DNA of 64,000 nucleotides from Bacteroidota bacterium (GCA_028876495.1 JAGWRO010000070.1:1-64000), one strand, 5' to 3'; numbered from the stretch's first letter, positions 1-7,804 are shown. The notes: a model not told the origin generated them from the sequence alone. Made by a program: numbers and translations.

Positions 1-396
1 TACGTAAGGTATCAAGAAGGAGAGGACAAAAAGGAAGAAAGCCAGACTCGAAATTTCGATTTGTTCTCGCCACCCCTGGACACGTAAAGAGGGCTACGCC
101 CGATGCTTTCAACCCACCTTTTTAAAAGGTGGTTGTTGAGTGATCTTGCTGATTTCATTGAAAGAAAGCTCAAGAAAACTGTCGATTTGGTTTCCAAAAA
201 TGGAGTGAAACAAAAGTATTATCGCACCATAGAATCTGAAATTATTTATGTCTAGAAGAGAACAAGTTTCCCTGGTCGGAATCTCTCTCATCCGGGTCTT
301 CGAATAAGCAGAACTTTGCTGATTAATCTAAAGGAAAAATGATAATGATTAACTTAGTGAATCGCTGCGATAACTGCGACAGATAAATCCAATAAA
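1..396. other. left-edge gap with decayed coding remnants
   Basis: There is no intact gene in this stretch. Bases 1-90 read open in frame +1 to a stop (ending FSPPLDT), which could be the tail of a gene outside the window, but nothing in it is recognisable. Bases 103-255 hold the C-terminal part of a nucleotidyltransferase-like protein, listed separately. The rest, up to the rlpA-like gene at 397, is AT-rich and probably carries that gene's promoter. No clear TAnnTTTG box was found. Confidence 0.5.
103..255 (+). pseudogene. remnant of MNT-type nucleotidyltransferase (MntA-like antitoxin), C-terminal part only
   Basis: From an ATG at 103 the frame encodes about 50 residues ending at TAG 253-255. 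The last 35 residues have the pattern of the C-terminus of small MNT-family nucleotidyltransferases: an ADFIERKL-type helix, then KTVDLVSKNGVK, then the closing SEIIYV. The N-terminal catalytic GSxxRG...DxD region is absent upstream, so the gene is truncated. An ATG at 248 overlaps this end and opens MSRRE, the kind of start seen in HepT partner proteins, but it stops after 19 codons (305-307). I infer a decayed mntA-hepT toxin-antitoxin pair. Homology is judged by eye on a short segment. Confidence 0.45.
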
Positions 397-816
397 ATGA
401 AAACACTTTTCTTTGTTTTGTTCACGGCAATATTTAGCTTTTCCCTTAATCACATAAGTGCTCAGACCCACAAAAATCATCCGGATAAAACAAGCGTACA
501 TAGAAAGGTCGATAAAAAAATCCGTCCACGATATGGGGTTGCCAGTTATTATGCCAAAAAATTTAATGGAAGGAAAATGACCAATGGAGAAATTTACCGC
601 CCGGATAAATTTACTGCAGCATGTAATGTTTTGCCACTAAATACCTGGATAAAAGTGACCAACCTTAGAAATCATAAATCGGTTATTGTAAAAATAAAAG
701 ACCGCATGAATCCTAAAAATAAAAGATTGGTTGACCTCTCCTATGCTGCTGCAAAAAAACTCGGTTACCTTTCAAGCGGATTAACAAGGGTAAAAGTGGA
801 GGTGATACATAAATAA
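397..816 (+). CDS. RlpA-like double-psi beta-barrel protein, secreted
   Basis: This is a 139-residue protein with a Sec signal peptide (residues 1-23, ending in ISAQ) and one RlpA-type double-psi beta-barrel at about residues 46-138. The family hallmarks are visible: GVASYYAKKFNGRKMTNGE, then the KDRM...RLVDLS segment that carries the conserved aspartates. RlpA proteins bind or cleave denuded peptidoglycan in the periplasm or outer membrane. This copy is short and has no C-terminal SPOR domain, so it resembles the single-domain RlpA-like proteins of Bacteroidota rather than E. coli RlpA. It starts at an ATG. It stands alone, 71 bases upstream of the CHAD gene. Confidence 0.85.
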   Translation: MKTLFFVLFTAIFSFSLNHISAQTHKNHPDKTSVHRKVDKKIRPRYGVASYYAKKFNGRKMTNGEIYRPDKFTAACNVLPLNTWIKVTNLRNHKSVIVKIKDRMNPKNKRLVDLSYAAAKKLGYLSSGLTRVKVEVIHK

Positions 817-830
817 AACAGGAATCTGGC

Positions 831-848
831 TTATTTGTTGATTTACTG
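831..848 (+). repeat. copy of recurring intergenic 18-mer
   Basis: TTATTTGTTGATTTACTG lies 15 bases after the rlpA-like stop. Related 14-19 base sequences occur in many other gaps of this window on both strands (see findings). Function unknown. Confidence 0.45.
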
Positions 849-887
849 TAATTTCATTTACCATCAACTTACACAATTACAGGTGAA

Positions 888-1670
888 ATGAAAACGTCAA
901 AACCAGGTACCGGATATTTAAAAAAGCTCAGGAAAAATATAATCACTCTTTTAAAAAAATCTGCTGAACAATTTGAAGATGAAGATTATCATAAACTCCG
1001 TGTTGAAATAAAAAAACTGAAAGCAGTCGCAGGTTTTATTGAATTCTCCCACAAAAAATTTTCAAAAAAGAAAGCCCTTACACCATTTAAAAAAATTTAT
1101 AAACAGGCCGGAAAGGTTCGCGAATTACAATTGGAAGCCTCTTTTCTTAAAAAAAATAACCCTCAATTTATTGAACAATACCTTTCAGATTTGGATAAGA
1201 GAATTGAAAAAGAAAAGAAGAAGTTTGCTTCACCTCCTCGTAACCAAATAAAGAGCAAAACAAAAAAAACGATCAAAGAAATTGAACTTTTTTTTCAAGA
1301 CACCAACGAAGCAGATAGCATTGAATTCATCAACAATGAGAGAAAACAAATTGCACAACTTACCCGGGAGTTGCCTTTAAAACCCGCTAATGTTCACCAA
1401 CTCCGCAAAATTTTAAAAGAAGATTTTTACAACAGAAAAAGAATGGATCAACCTTCGCCAAAAATAAAAGCAGAAGATGATTTCCTGGAACTGTTAGGCA
1501 GTTGGCATGATTGTGTAGTGTTGAATAACCAAATAGGAACATCAATTTTAAAAGCTGAAATCGATCCCGCAGAATTAGCTGAATTATTAAAAATAAACGC
1601 TGATGTTTCTTTACAATCTGAAAATTTATTCAACGAAATAAACGCTACCCTTGAAAAAGGCGTTTTCTAA
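888..1670 (+). CDS. CHAD domain protein
   Basis: This 260-residue, lysine-rich, all-helical protein has no signal peptide. Two repeats typical of the CHAD (conserved histidine alpha-helical) domain are visible: YHKLRVEIKKLKAVAGFIE near residue 35 and VHQLRKILKEDFYNRKRM near residue 168, each with the H-x2-L-R pattern. Known CHAD proteins bind polyphosphate through a basic groove lined by these residues and are often found with polyphosphate enzymes. Here ppk1 and ppx lie about 16 kb downstream rather than next door, so a link with polyphosphate granules is inference. The gene converges on the MFS transporter gene. Confidence 0.85.
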   Translation: MKTSKPGTGYLKKLRKNIITLLKKSAEQFEDEDYHKLRVEIKKLKAVAGFIEFSHKKFSKKKALTPFKKIYKQAGKVRELQLEASFLKKNNPQFIEQYLSDLDKRIEKEKKKFASPPRNQIKSKTKKTIKEIELFFQDTNEADSIEFINNERKQIAQLTRELPLKPANVHQLRKILKEDFYNRKRMDQPSPKIKAEDDFLELLGSWHDCVVLNNQIGTSILKAEIDPAELAELLKINADVSLQSENLFNEINATLEKGVF

Positions 1671-1731
1671 ATCTCCTGAATTACAAAATAAAAATTAGTC
1701 TTATTGGTTGCTTTACTGTTTTCAACAACAA

Positions 1732-3084
1732 CTAAATATCCAACGGTTTCATCTTCGGTACCAGTAACTGCATGATTACCCATGCCAATAGATAGGCGCT
1801 CGCGCAAATACCAAACATGATATAATAAGCCACATCTATTTGCCCGATGGAACGATAATGCACAAACATATTTTTCTGAACCAGCAACACGAGAAGAAGA
1901 CCTCCTAATCCGCCAAACATACCACCAATACCTGTTACAGAAGCTGTGGCTGATTTTGGAAACATATCGCTCACCGTAGTGAAAATATTCGCACTCCATG
2001 CCTGGTGTGCAGCAGCAGCCAGGCCTATAATTAAAACAGCTAACCACATGTTATAACTTCCCGCAACCTGTGCAAATAAAATAGGAACCACCAAAATCGC
2101 AAAAACTAACATTGACATTTTACGCGCCCTGAAAACCGGTGAGCCGTTTTTGATCATTACCAATGGAAGCCAGCCTCCGCCAACACTTCCGATGGTTGAA
2201 AGCATGTACACCATTGCAACCGGTACAGCAATTTGAGTTAGAGTCAAATGGTATTGGCTTTGTAAAAAATCTGGCAACCAGAATAAATAAAACCACCATA
2301 CCGGGTCAGTCAGAAATTTACCAATGGCAAACGCCCATGTCTGGCGATAGGTTAATAATTTAGCCCATGATATTTTTGCTCCCGCAGCTTCTTTTTCTGC
2401 AGTTTCTTCTTTATCACTATTAATGTATTCAAATTCTTCTTTGGAAAGCCTTTTTTCTTTAGAAGGAATCTGGTATAAGACCAACCATAAAACCAACCAA
2501 ATAAAACCTATTAAACCGGTAAGGATAAAAGCCCATTTCCAGCCCCAGGCAACAGCAATAAACGGGACTGTTAATGGCGCTATAATGGCTCCCACATTGG
2601 ATCCTGAATTAAATATACCTGTTGCCAATGCGCGTTCCTTTTTGGGAAACCATTCAGCAGTTGTTTTGATGGCTGATGGAAAATTTCCTGACTCGGTAAG
2701 GCCTAAAAATGAACGAACTACAGCAAACCCCAAAACGCTGGAAGCGAAAGCATGGCAAATAGCGGCAATGCTCCATAATCCGGTGGTAAGTGCATAACCG
2801 ATTTTGGTACCCAACTTATCTATAACACGGCCTGCGCCTACCATTCCAAAAGCATAGAAAAACTGGAAAGCGATTTCAATATTAGCATAATCGCCATCGT
2901 TCCAGTGCATCTCTGCAGATAAAGTTGATTTCAACAAACTGATCACCTGCCTGTCGAGATAGTTGATAGTCGTAGCAAAAAATATCAAACCGCAAATCGT
3001 CCAACGGTATCTGCCAATTTTTGCGGGCACGCTTATGTTTTCTTTATTGCTGATAGTATTCTCAATATCAATGGAATTCGGCAT
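1732..3084 (-). CDS. MFS transporter, ACS family (hexuronate/sugar-acid type)
   Basis: A 450-residue inner-membrane carrier with about 12 hydrophobic segments. The N-terminal part shows the anion:cation symporter style motif TINYLDRQVISLL and the loop GRVIDKLGTKIGYALTTGLWS, and the middle holds LGLTESGNFPSAIKTTAEWFPKKERA, which is close to ExuT/GudP-type sugar-acid permeases. Such proteins import hexuronates or related acids with protons. It is the second gene of a minus-strand operon, 17 bases after the KDPG aldolase gene and divergent from KDG kinase. That context supports uptake of an acid sugar that is degraded through 2-keto-3-deoxygluconate. The exact substrate cannot be read from sequence. 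Confidence 0.88.
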   Translation of the reverse strand: MPNSIDIENTISNKENISVPAKIGRYRWTICGLIFFATTINYLDRQVISLLKSTLSAEMHWNDGDYANIEIAFQFFYAFGMVGAGRVIDKLGTKIGYALTTGLWSIAAICHAFASSVLGFAVVRSFLGLTESGNFPSAIKTTAEWFPKKERALATGIFNSGSNVGAIIAPLTVPFIAVAWGWKWAFILTGLIGFIWLVLWLVLYQIPSKEKRLSKEEFEYINSDKEETAEKEAAGAKISWAKLLTYRQTWAFAIGKFLTDPVWWFYLFWLPDFLQSQYHLTLTQIAVPVAMVYMLSTIGSVGGGWLPLVMIKNGSPVFRARKMSMLVFAILVVPILFAQVAGSYNMWLAVLIIGLAAAAHQAWSANIFTTVSDMFPKSATASVTGIGGMFGGLGGLLLVLLVQKNMFVHYRSIGQIDVAYYIMFGICASAYLLAWVIMQLLVPKMKPLDI

Positions 3085-3101
3085 AACGTTATTTCAGATT
3101 T

Positions 3102-3761
3102 TTATTTAAGAGATTTTAATATTTCCAATGCCTCGCGGGCCAATTCTTCAATTTTAGAATAATTCTTTTCCTCGAGCAATTGTTTGCTGATGAGTTTACT
3201 TCCCATGCCAACCGCGCAGACACCGGCTTTCAGCCATTTAGAAATGTTGTCTTTATCAAGATCTACTCCGCCTGTTGGCATAAACAAAAGATCGGGAAAC
3301 AAGGCTTTGATGGCGCTCATAAATTCGGGTCCTAAAATATTTCCGGGAAAAAGTTTGATCATTTTTGCGCCGAGCGTTTCTGCACGAATAATTTCTGTAG
3401 GTGTCATACAGCCAGGAACCCAGAGCATATTATTTTTGTCACAAACACTGGCAACGTCTTCAACAAGGCCCGGACAAATAATAAAATCTGCGCCGGCTTC
3501 AATAAAAGTCTGGGCCATTTCGCCATTCTTTATTGTGCCGATGCCGAGGTACATTTCTTTTAATTCGGAGTCACATAGTTCACGCATTTTTTTAAAGTTC
3601 TGTAATGCTGCCGCGCCGCGGTTGGTATATTCAACCGTGCGAATGCCTGCATTGTATAAGGCTTTCAGCACCTGTAAACTAACTTCTGTGTCTTTGTAAA
3701 AATAAAGTGGCAGGATTCCTTGCTCAGGGATCAATTGCAATAAAACGTCTTTTTGATTCAT
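3102..3761 (-). CDS. eda: 2-dehydro-3-deoxyphosphogluconate (KDPG) / KHG aldolase
   Basis: A class I aldolase of 219 residues. It splits KDPG into pyruvate and glyceraldehyde 3-phosphate, the last step of the Entner-Doudoroff and uronate routes. The Schiff-base lysine is in AKMIKLFPGNILGP, the general-base glutamate in TVEYTNRG, and the CPG...VPGCMTPTEI strands of the TIM barrel are present. The ATG at 3761 gives the usual family length. An in-frame TTG at 3827 would add 22 residues, but it overlaps an operator-like site and is unlikely. The gene is first in an operon with the MFS carrier. Confidence 0.93.
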   Translation of the reverse strand: MNQKDVLLQLIPEQGILPLYFYKDTEVSLQVLKALYNAGIRTVEYTNRGAAALQNFKKMRELCDSELKEMYLGIGTIKNGEMAQTFIEAGADFIICPGLVEDVASVCDKNNMLWVPGCMTPTEIIRAETLGAKMIKLFPGNILGPEFMSAIKALFPDLLFMPTGGVDLDKDNISKWLKAGVCAVGMGSKLISKQLLEEKNYSKIEELAREALEILKSLK

Positions 3762-3821
3762 TAATGAACTTTTATAATTGAACAATGTTATTGGAATTCT
3801 TTTAGTAATCCATATTTTTTT

Positions 3822-3837
3822 ATGCAAACGTTACCGA
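3822..3837. promoter_or_regulatory. LacI-type operator-like site O1
   Basis: ATGCAAACGTTACCGA is an imperfect palindrome centred on the CG at 3829-3830, with the GCAAnCGTT core usual for LacI/GalR-family operators. It shares 13 of 16 bases with the site at 3978-3993 and lies about 60 bases before the eda ATG. No LacI-family gene is in the window. Confidence 0.5.
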
Positions 3838-3977
3838 ATATTTGAAATAAAATTAAACTCAAATTTCAAAAGAAGCAGATTTTTCTTCAATAATTAAAAG
3901 CGTTTAATCATCGATGTTATAATCTCTCTTTTTGTAAAAAGGGGAAAATAATTTTTACAATTTCAGCCCAAAAAGTT

Positions 3978-3993
3978 TCGCAATCGTTACCGA
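3978..3993. promoter_or_regulatory. LacI-type operator-like site O2
   Basis: TCGCAATCGTTACCGA, centred on the CG at 3985-3986. It matches the site at 3822-3837 at 13 of 16 positions. Its centre is 23 bases from that of the next site, about two helical turns, so two dimers could bind the same face. Confidence 0.5.
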
Positions 3994-4000
3994 TCCATTT

Positions 4001-4016
4001 ACGCAATCGTTGGCGT
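4001..4016. promoter_or_regulatory. LacI-type operator-like site O3
   Basis: ACGCAATCGTTGGCGT has outer arms (ACGC...GCGT) that are exact inverted repeats around the central CG at 4008-4009. It is the most symmetrical of the three sites and lies about 115 bases before the kdgK ATG. Confidence 0.5.
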
Positions 4017-4130
4017 TGATTTTTTACGAATTATTGCTCACATTTCTTGTTGTTTAAATAAATAAGAAAGAGATTTGACTTACTTTAAACGTATTAAAAA
4101 TTCATTTCTAATTAAATTACAAATACAATC

Positions 4131-5156
4131 ATGTCAAAAAAAGTTGTTACACTTGGAGAAATAATGCTTCGTTTATCTACCCCCGATTATAAAAGATTTG
4201 TCCAGGCTGATAGTTTCGATGTAACCTATGGAGGCGGAGAAGCGAATGTTTCAGCAGCCCTTTGCAATTATGGCTTACAAGGCGTTTTCGTTTCAAAAGT
4301 TCCTGACAATGCCATCGGCCAGTCTGCGATCAATCATTTGCGCCGTTATGGTGTGGATACGCAATATGTTGCAAAAGGGGGAAAAAGATTAGGTATTTAC
4401 TTTTTAGAAACAGGTGCTTCGATGCGTGCTTCGCAGGTGATTTATGATCGTGCTGATGCAGCTATATCAGAGGCGGAAGTGAGTGATTTTGATTTTGATA
4501 AAATCTTTGAAGGGGCTTCCTGGTTTCATACAACCGGCATTACTCCTGCTTTAAGCGATAAAGCTGCAGCCCTTACTGAAGCAGCATTAAAATCCGCGAA
4601 AGCAAAAGGTTTAACCACAAGTATTGATTTGAACTATCGTAAAAAATTGTGGAGTAAAGAAAAAGCGAAAGAAGTGATGACAAGGCTTTGCCAGTATGTG
4701 GATGTTTGTATCGGCAATGAAGAAGACGCCGAAACTACTTTGGGATTTAAAAGTAAAGGCACCGATGTTACTAAAGGAGAATTAAATCTTGATGGTTATA
4801 AAGATGTGTTTCAGCAAATGAAAGAAAAATTCGGATTTAAATATATCGCTTCCACTTTAAGAGAAAGCCACAGCGCTTCTGACAATGGCTGGAGCGCGTT
4901 GGTTTATGATGGAAATGAATTTTACCATACGAAGCAATATGAAGTGAGAATTATTGACCGTGTAGGAAGTGGCGATTCTTTTGCAAGCGGATTTATTTAC
5001 GGGTTGGTTACCGATATGAATTTAAAAGATGCGGCCGAATTTGGAGTCGCCGCTTCTGCGTTGAAACATACGATACCGGGCGATTTGAACCATGCAACCT
5101 TAAGTGATGTGAAGACTTTGATGAAAGGCGATGCAAGCGGAAGAGTGCAGAGATAA
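4131..5156 (+). CDS. kdgK: 2-keto-3-deoxygluconate kinase, PfkB family
   Basis: A 341-residue ribokinase/PfkB-fold sugar kinase. It phosphorylates 2-keto-3-deoxygluconate to KDPG, the substrate of the adjacent divergent aldolase. The N-terminal substrate-binding signature is TYGGGEANVSAALCNYGL (about residues 34-51), and the C-terminal ATP/anion-hole motif with the catalytic aspartate is DRVGSGDSFASGF (about residue 278). The length is typical. It is transcribed alone and ends in a strong terminator. The pairing of KDG kinase, KDPG aldolase and a sugar-acid carrier is the standard lower uronate pathway, and the upstream isomerases or lyases are not in the window. Confidence 0.92.
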   Translation: MSKKVVTLGEIMLRLSTPDYKRFVQADSFDVTYGGGEANVSAALCNYGLQGVFVSKVPDNAIGQSAINHLRRYGVDTQYVAKGGKRLGIYFLETGASMRASQVIYDRADAAISEAEVSDFDFDKIFEGASWFHTTGITPALSDKAAALTEAALKSAKAKGLTTSIDLNYRKKLWSKEKAKEVMTRLCQYVDVCIGNEEDAETTLGFKSKGTDVTKGELNLDGYKDVFQQMKEKFGFKYIASTLRESHSASDNGWSALVYDGNEFYHTKQYEVRIIDRVGSGDSFASGFIYGLVTDMNLKDAAEFGVAASALKHTIPGDLNHATLSDVKTLMKGDASGRVQR

Positions 5157-5238
5157 TTGCCTGCTCCTCAAAAGAAGGATTAAAAAACATAAACAGTAAA
5201 CCAACAATCTGAACAGATTATTGTTTTAGAACTAATTG

Positions 5239-5268
5239 CCAACCTGCTTTTACGCAGGTTGTTTTTTA
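5239..5268 (+). terminator. rho-independent terminator of kdgK
   Basis: AACCTGC (5241-5247) pairs with GCAGGTT (5254-5260) across a 6-base loop and is followed by GTTTTTTAT. The T run touches the end of the convergent membrane-protein gene. Confidence 0.85.
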
Positions 5269-5730
5269 TATGGTTTTATCTCCGTGAAAAATATTCCTTT
5301 CTGCATCAAGCATGAAGTTGTGCTGGTTGGCCTTGATCAGGTTTTTAAACTCAGAAACCTTCACCCAATAGATAATGAAAGTGACGAGTGATGCTAATCC
5401 CCCGATAAATGGAATAATAGTTAAGAAATTACAGATGTTCCAGGCAAGGCCGATACCGTAAGTTGGCTTATCTTCTTTTGCAGGAATATTTAATCTCCTG
5501 CATTCTGCACCAATAGATTGTGCTATTCTATCCACCATAATAAATTGCCAAACAATATTAAATAAAGGAATAAACATCAGCCAAACATTGGCGGGAGGCA
5601 TCTTCCGGTTTTCCTCTGAAATAGCTTTTAAGGTATTTTGTAAAGTGAGAAGAAAAAATATGGCGGGGATAAGAAATAACGCAAGAAATAAAAATTGAAA
5701 ACCTGCCCCAAAATCTAAAGAATTGTACAT
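5266..5730 (-). CDS. small integral membrane protein of unknown function
   Basis: The protein has 154 residues and about four hydrophobic segments (roughly 10-30, 48-68, 92-108, 112-130). A cytosolic-looking loop with RIAQSIGAECRRLNIP lies in the middle. The motif MPPANVWLMFIPLFNIVWQF recalls the PxxWxxIPlfn pattern of DUF4328-like membrane proteins, but I cannot assign a family firmly. It is the last gene of a three-gene minus-strand operon, 20 bases after the sirtuin gene, which follows the EVE gene by 26 bases. No function is inferred. Confidence 0.7.
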   Translation of the reverse strand: MYNSLDFGAGFQFLFLALFLIPAIFFLLTLQNTLKAISEENRKMPPANVWLMFIPLFNIVWQFIMVDRIAQSIGAECRRLNIPAKEDKPTYGIGLAWNICNFLTIIPFIGGLASLVTFIIYWVKVSEFKNLIKANQHNFMLDAERNIFHGDKTI

Positions 5731-5750
5731 GAGTTAGTTTTTTTACCAAA

Positions 5751-6446
5751 TTAATTCTTTTTTTCAAAATCCAAAAGATTTTTCACTTCCGCTACTCCTT
5801 CTGTTGCCGGCTTTTGGATCACGTTAAAATTATGATGTGGTGGAACGTAAGGAGGATTTTTATCAATAATATATTTGGGAATTTTGGCAGGCAAAAAATC
5901 AATCAGACCGGCTGCAGGATAAACTTGCAGCGAAGTGCCGGCTAAAATAAAAACGTCTGCAGTGGACATCGCTTTGGCCGCTTCTGCGATCATGGGAACT
6001 TGCTCACCAAACCAAACCACATGCGGCCGAAGTTGAAACCCATCAGGCGCTTTATCACCCCAATTAATATCACCGTTTATATCGTAAAAAGTATTTTCAT
6101 CTTCTTCACTACGCATTTTAAAAATTTCCCCATGAAGATGAATTACTTTTCTTGAGCCTGCTCTTTCATGAAGGTCATCGATATTTTGTGTGATAACAGT
6201 TACATTGAAATACGCTTCCAGATCCGCAATCCCATTGTGAGCCTCATTTGGTAAAGCTTTGGCCACTTCTTTTCTTCGCTGGTTATAAAAATCCAAAACC
6301 AACTCAGGATTCTTTGCCCATCCCTGGGGTGAGGCTACTTCATACACATCATAGCCCATCCATAAACCATCACTATCTCTAAAGGTTTTCAACCCGCTTT
6401 CCGCACTGATGCCGGCTCCTGTAAGTACTATGAGATTTTTTTTCAA
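5751..6446 (-). CDS. SIR2 family NAD-dependent protein deacylase without zinc-site cysteines
   Basis: A 231-residue sirtuin. The NAD-binding motif LTGAGISAESGLKTFRD is at residues 8-24, TQNIDDLHERAG at 86-97, and the catalytic histidine in LHGE at 105; RPHVVWFGE follows the small domain. These fit the CobB/SIRT5 class III group, which removes acyl groups from lysines. The protein contains no cysteine at all, so the zinc-binding CxxC pairs expected at about residues 112-135 are missing (KMRSEEDE and the segment after it are there instead). The start is TTG at 6446, since no ATG lies before the NAD motif. It sits between the EVE gene and a membrane-protein gene. Confidence 0.88.
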   Translation of the reverse strand: MKKNLIVLTGAGISAESGLKTFRDSDGLWMGYDVYEVASPQGWAKNPELVLDFYNQRRKEVAKALPNEAHNGIADLEAYFNVTVITQNIDDLHERAGSRKVIHLHGEIFKMRSEEDENTFYDINGDINWGDKAPDGFQLRPHVVWFGEQVPMIAEAAKAMSTADVFILAGTSLQVYPAAGLIDFLPAKIPKYIIDKNPPYVPPHHNFNVIQKPATEGVAEVKNLLDFEKKN

Positions 6447-6472
6447 AACTGAAAAATATCGTTGTTAAAAAA

Positions 6473-6883
6473 TCATTTCCTTTCACTCATCTTCAAAACC
6501 TGCTTCCATTCATCCGGTGTAACTTTTTGAACTGACAACCTGGAATTTTTTACCAACTCCATATTTGCTAACTTCGGCTCAGCTTTAATTTGGCCAAGTG
6601 TTACCGGTTTCATTAAAGGTTTTACAGGACTAATATCCACTACTACCCAATTTTTATCTTCGGTTGTTGGATCCTGGTAAGATTCTTTTACCACCATTGC
6701 AATTCCTACAACTTCCATTCCTTCATTACTGTGATAAAAAAATACCTCATCGCCTTTCTTCATATCTCTCAGGTTATTTCTCGCCCCATAATTTCTTACG
6801 CCATCCCAAAAGGTTTTTTTATCCCTTGTCAATTGTTCCCAACTGTATTTAAAAGGTTCTGATTTTACAAGCCAATAATTCAT
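6473..6883 (-). CDS. EVE domain protein
   Basis: This 136-residue protein is a single EVE domain (PUA-like fold). The hallmarks are MNYWLVKSEP at the start, WDGVRNYGARNNLRDMKKGDEVFFYHS around residues 26-52 and VVGIAMVVKE in the middle. EVE proteins are thought to bind modified bases in DNA or RNA, and the human homologue THYN1 has the same length class. The gene is first in an operon with the sirtuin and the membrane protein. Its start is the ATG at 6883. The gap to the divergent tatA gene is 164 bases and should hold both promoters. Confidence 0.88.
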   Translation of the reverse strand: MNYWLVKSEPFKYSWEQLTRDKKTFWDGVRNYGARNNLRDMKKGDEVFFYHSNEGMEVVGIAMVVKESYQDPTTEDKNWVVVDISPVKPLMKPVTLGQIKAEPKLANMELVKNSRLSVQKVTPDEWKQVLKMSERK

Positions 6884-7047
6884 AAACTGTATTTTATAAA
6901 AAATTTAAAAATAAGATTTTAAAAACCAACCTCAGAATTTTTACGCTGTTACCGGTAAAAATTTTATTCTCAAATTGTTAAGTATTACGGTTAACTTTGA
7001 GAATAATAATAAAAAACAAAATTTGTTCAAACAAAAAAAATAAAATC

Positions 7048-7263
7048 ATGCTAAGCATTTTCCTAAAACCTGTTTTATTACTTTCAATGCCGGGCGGCTC
7101 TGAATGGATATTAATCCTTTTAGTTGTTTTACTGTTCTTTGGAGGTAAAAAAATTCCTGACCTGATGCGTGGCATTGGCAAAGGCGTAAGAGAATTTAAT
7201 GATGCAAAAGATCATATGAAGGGTGAATTGGAAGCAGGAATGAAAGAAAAAAAAATGGATTAG
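7048..7263 (+). CDS. tatA: TatA/E family twin-arginine translocase subunit (first copy)
   Basis: This 71-residue protein has one N-terminal membrane helix ([16 protein letters not shown]), a hinge and the amphipathic helix [20 protein letters not shown], followed by a short charged tail. That is the complete TatA layout for the pore-forming subunit that exports folded proteins. The ATG at 7048 was chosen because the second copy begins identically (MLSI) and an earlier in-frame start would add an unrelated basic leader. TAACTTTG at 6992-6999 is a likely -7 box. tatC is not in the window. Confidence 0.92.
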   Translation: MLSIFLKPVLLLSMPGGSEWILILLVVLLFFGGKKIPDLMRGIGKGVREFNDAKDHMKGELEAGMKEKKMD

Positions 7264-7314
7264 ATAAGATTAATTTCTCTTTACAATCTGTTGAATACTC
7301 TGAAAAATATCATG

Positions 7315-7344
7315 TTCCTGGTAAAAATTACCGGGAATTTTTAT
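7315..7344 (+). terminator. rho-independent terminator after first tatA
   Basis: TTCCTGGTAA (7315-7324) pairs with TTACCGGGAA (7328-7337) with one G-T wobble and a 3-base loop, followed by TTTTTAT. It separates the two tatA copies into independent units. Confidence 0.85.
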
Positions 7345-7431
7345 TTGTAATTGTTTTTAATTTATAAAAAAATATCTTCATTCAAGAGAGATTATCAAAG
7401 AAAATTTACATTACTCTAACACAGTTTCTAC

Positions 7432-7439
7432 TACCTTTG
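7432..7439 (+). promoter_or_regulatory. -7 box of the second tatA gene
   Basis: TACCTTTG fits the Bacteroidota TAnnTTTG box and lies 36 bases before the second tatA ATG. No good -33 TTTG was found at the right distance. Confidence 0.5.
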
Positions 7440-7474
7440 GACAATTATTTATTAAAAATCCAAACTTTTAACTC

Positions 7475-7768
7475 ATGTTAAGCATTATTCTAAAACCAAT
7501 CTTACTCCTGTCAATGCCCGGAGAATCTGAATGGTTATTAATTCTATTAGTTATCTTATTATTTTTCGGAGGCAAAAAAATCCCTGACCTTATGCGCGGA
7601 ATCGGCCGTGGAGTTAGAGAGTTCAATGATGCGAAAGAACACGTGAAAAGTGAGATTGAAGCGGGAATGAAAGATAAAGATGTAGTAACTAACACCAATA
7701 CTATTGCACCTGCTCCTGAAGCAACTTCAACACAGGTTTCAGCATCTTCAACTACGCAAAATCCATAA
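7475..7768 (+). CDS. tatA: TatA/E family twin-arginine translocase subunit (second copy)
   Basis: A 97-residue paralogue of the preceding gene. The membrane helix and amphipathic helix are nearly the same ([20 protein letters not shown], then [18 protein letters not shown]). It differs by a longer tail after residue 70 that is rich in Thr, Ala, Pro and Ser and low in charge. It has its own -7 box and its own terminator, so the two copies can be expressed separately. Tandem tatA-type genes may give TatA- and TatE/B-like roles, but this is not readable from sequence. Confidence 0.92.
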   Translation: MLSIILKPILLLSMPGESEWLLILLVILLFFGGKKIPDLMRGIGRGVREFNDAKEHVKSEIEAGMKDKDVVTNTNTIAPAPEATSTQVSASSTTQNP

Positions 7769-7804
7769 TTTTTTATTTTTTAGTTTTTTTGATAATAGTT
7801 AAAT

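Larger units (their letters stand above)
3762..4130. promoter_or_regulatory. divergent control region between eda and kdgK
   Basis: This 369-base, very AT-rich gap between two divergent units contains no gene. It carries three related operator-like sites (3822-3837, 3978-3993, 4001-4016) that are described separately. No perfect TAnnTTTG box was found on either strand. The arrangement suggests that one repressor controls both the aldolase-transporter operon and the kinase. Confidence 0.6.

Noticed and set aside
1667-2047. 126-codon open frame on the minus strand inside the MFS gene
   Set aside because: It lies within the well-supported transporter frame, has no recognisable domain, and is a shadow.
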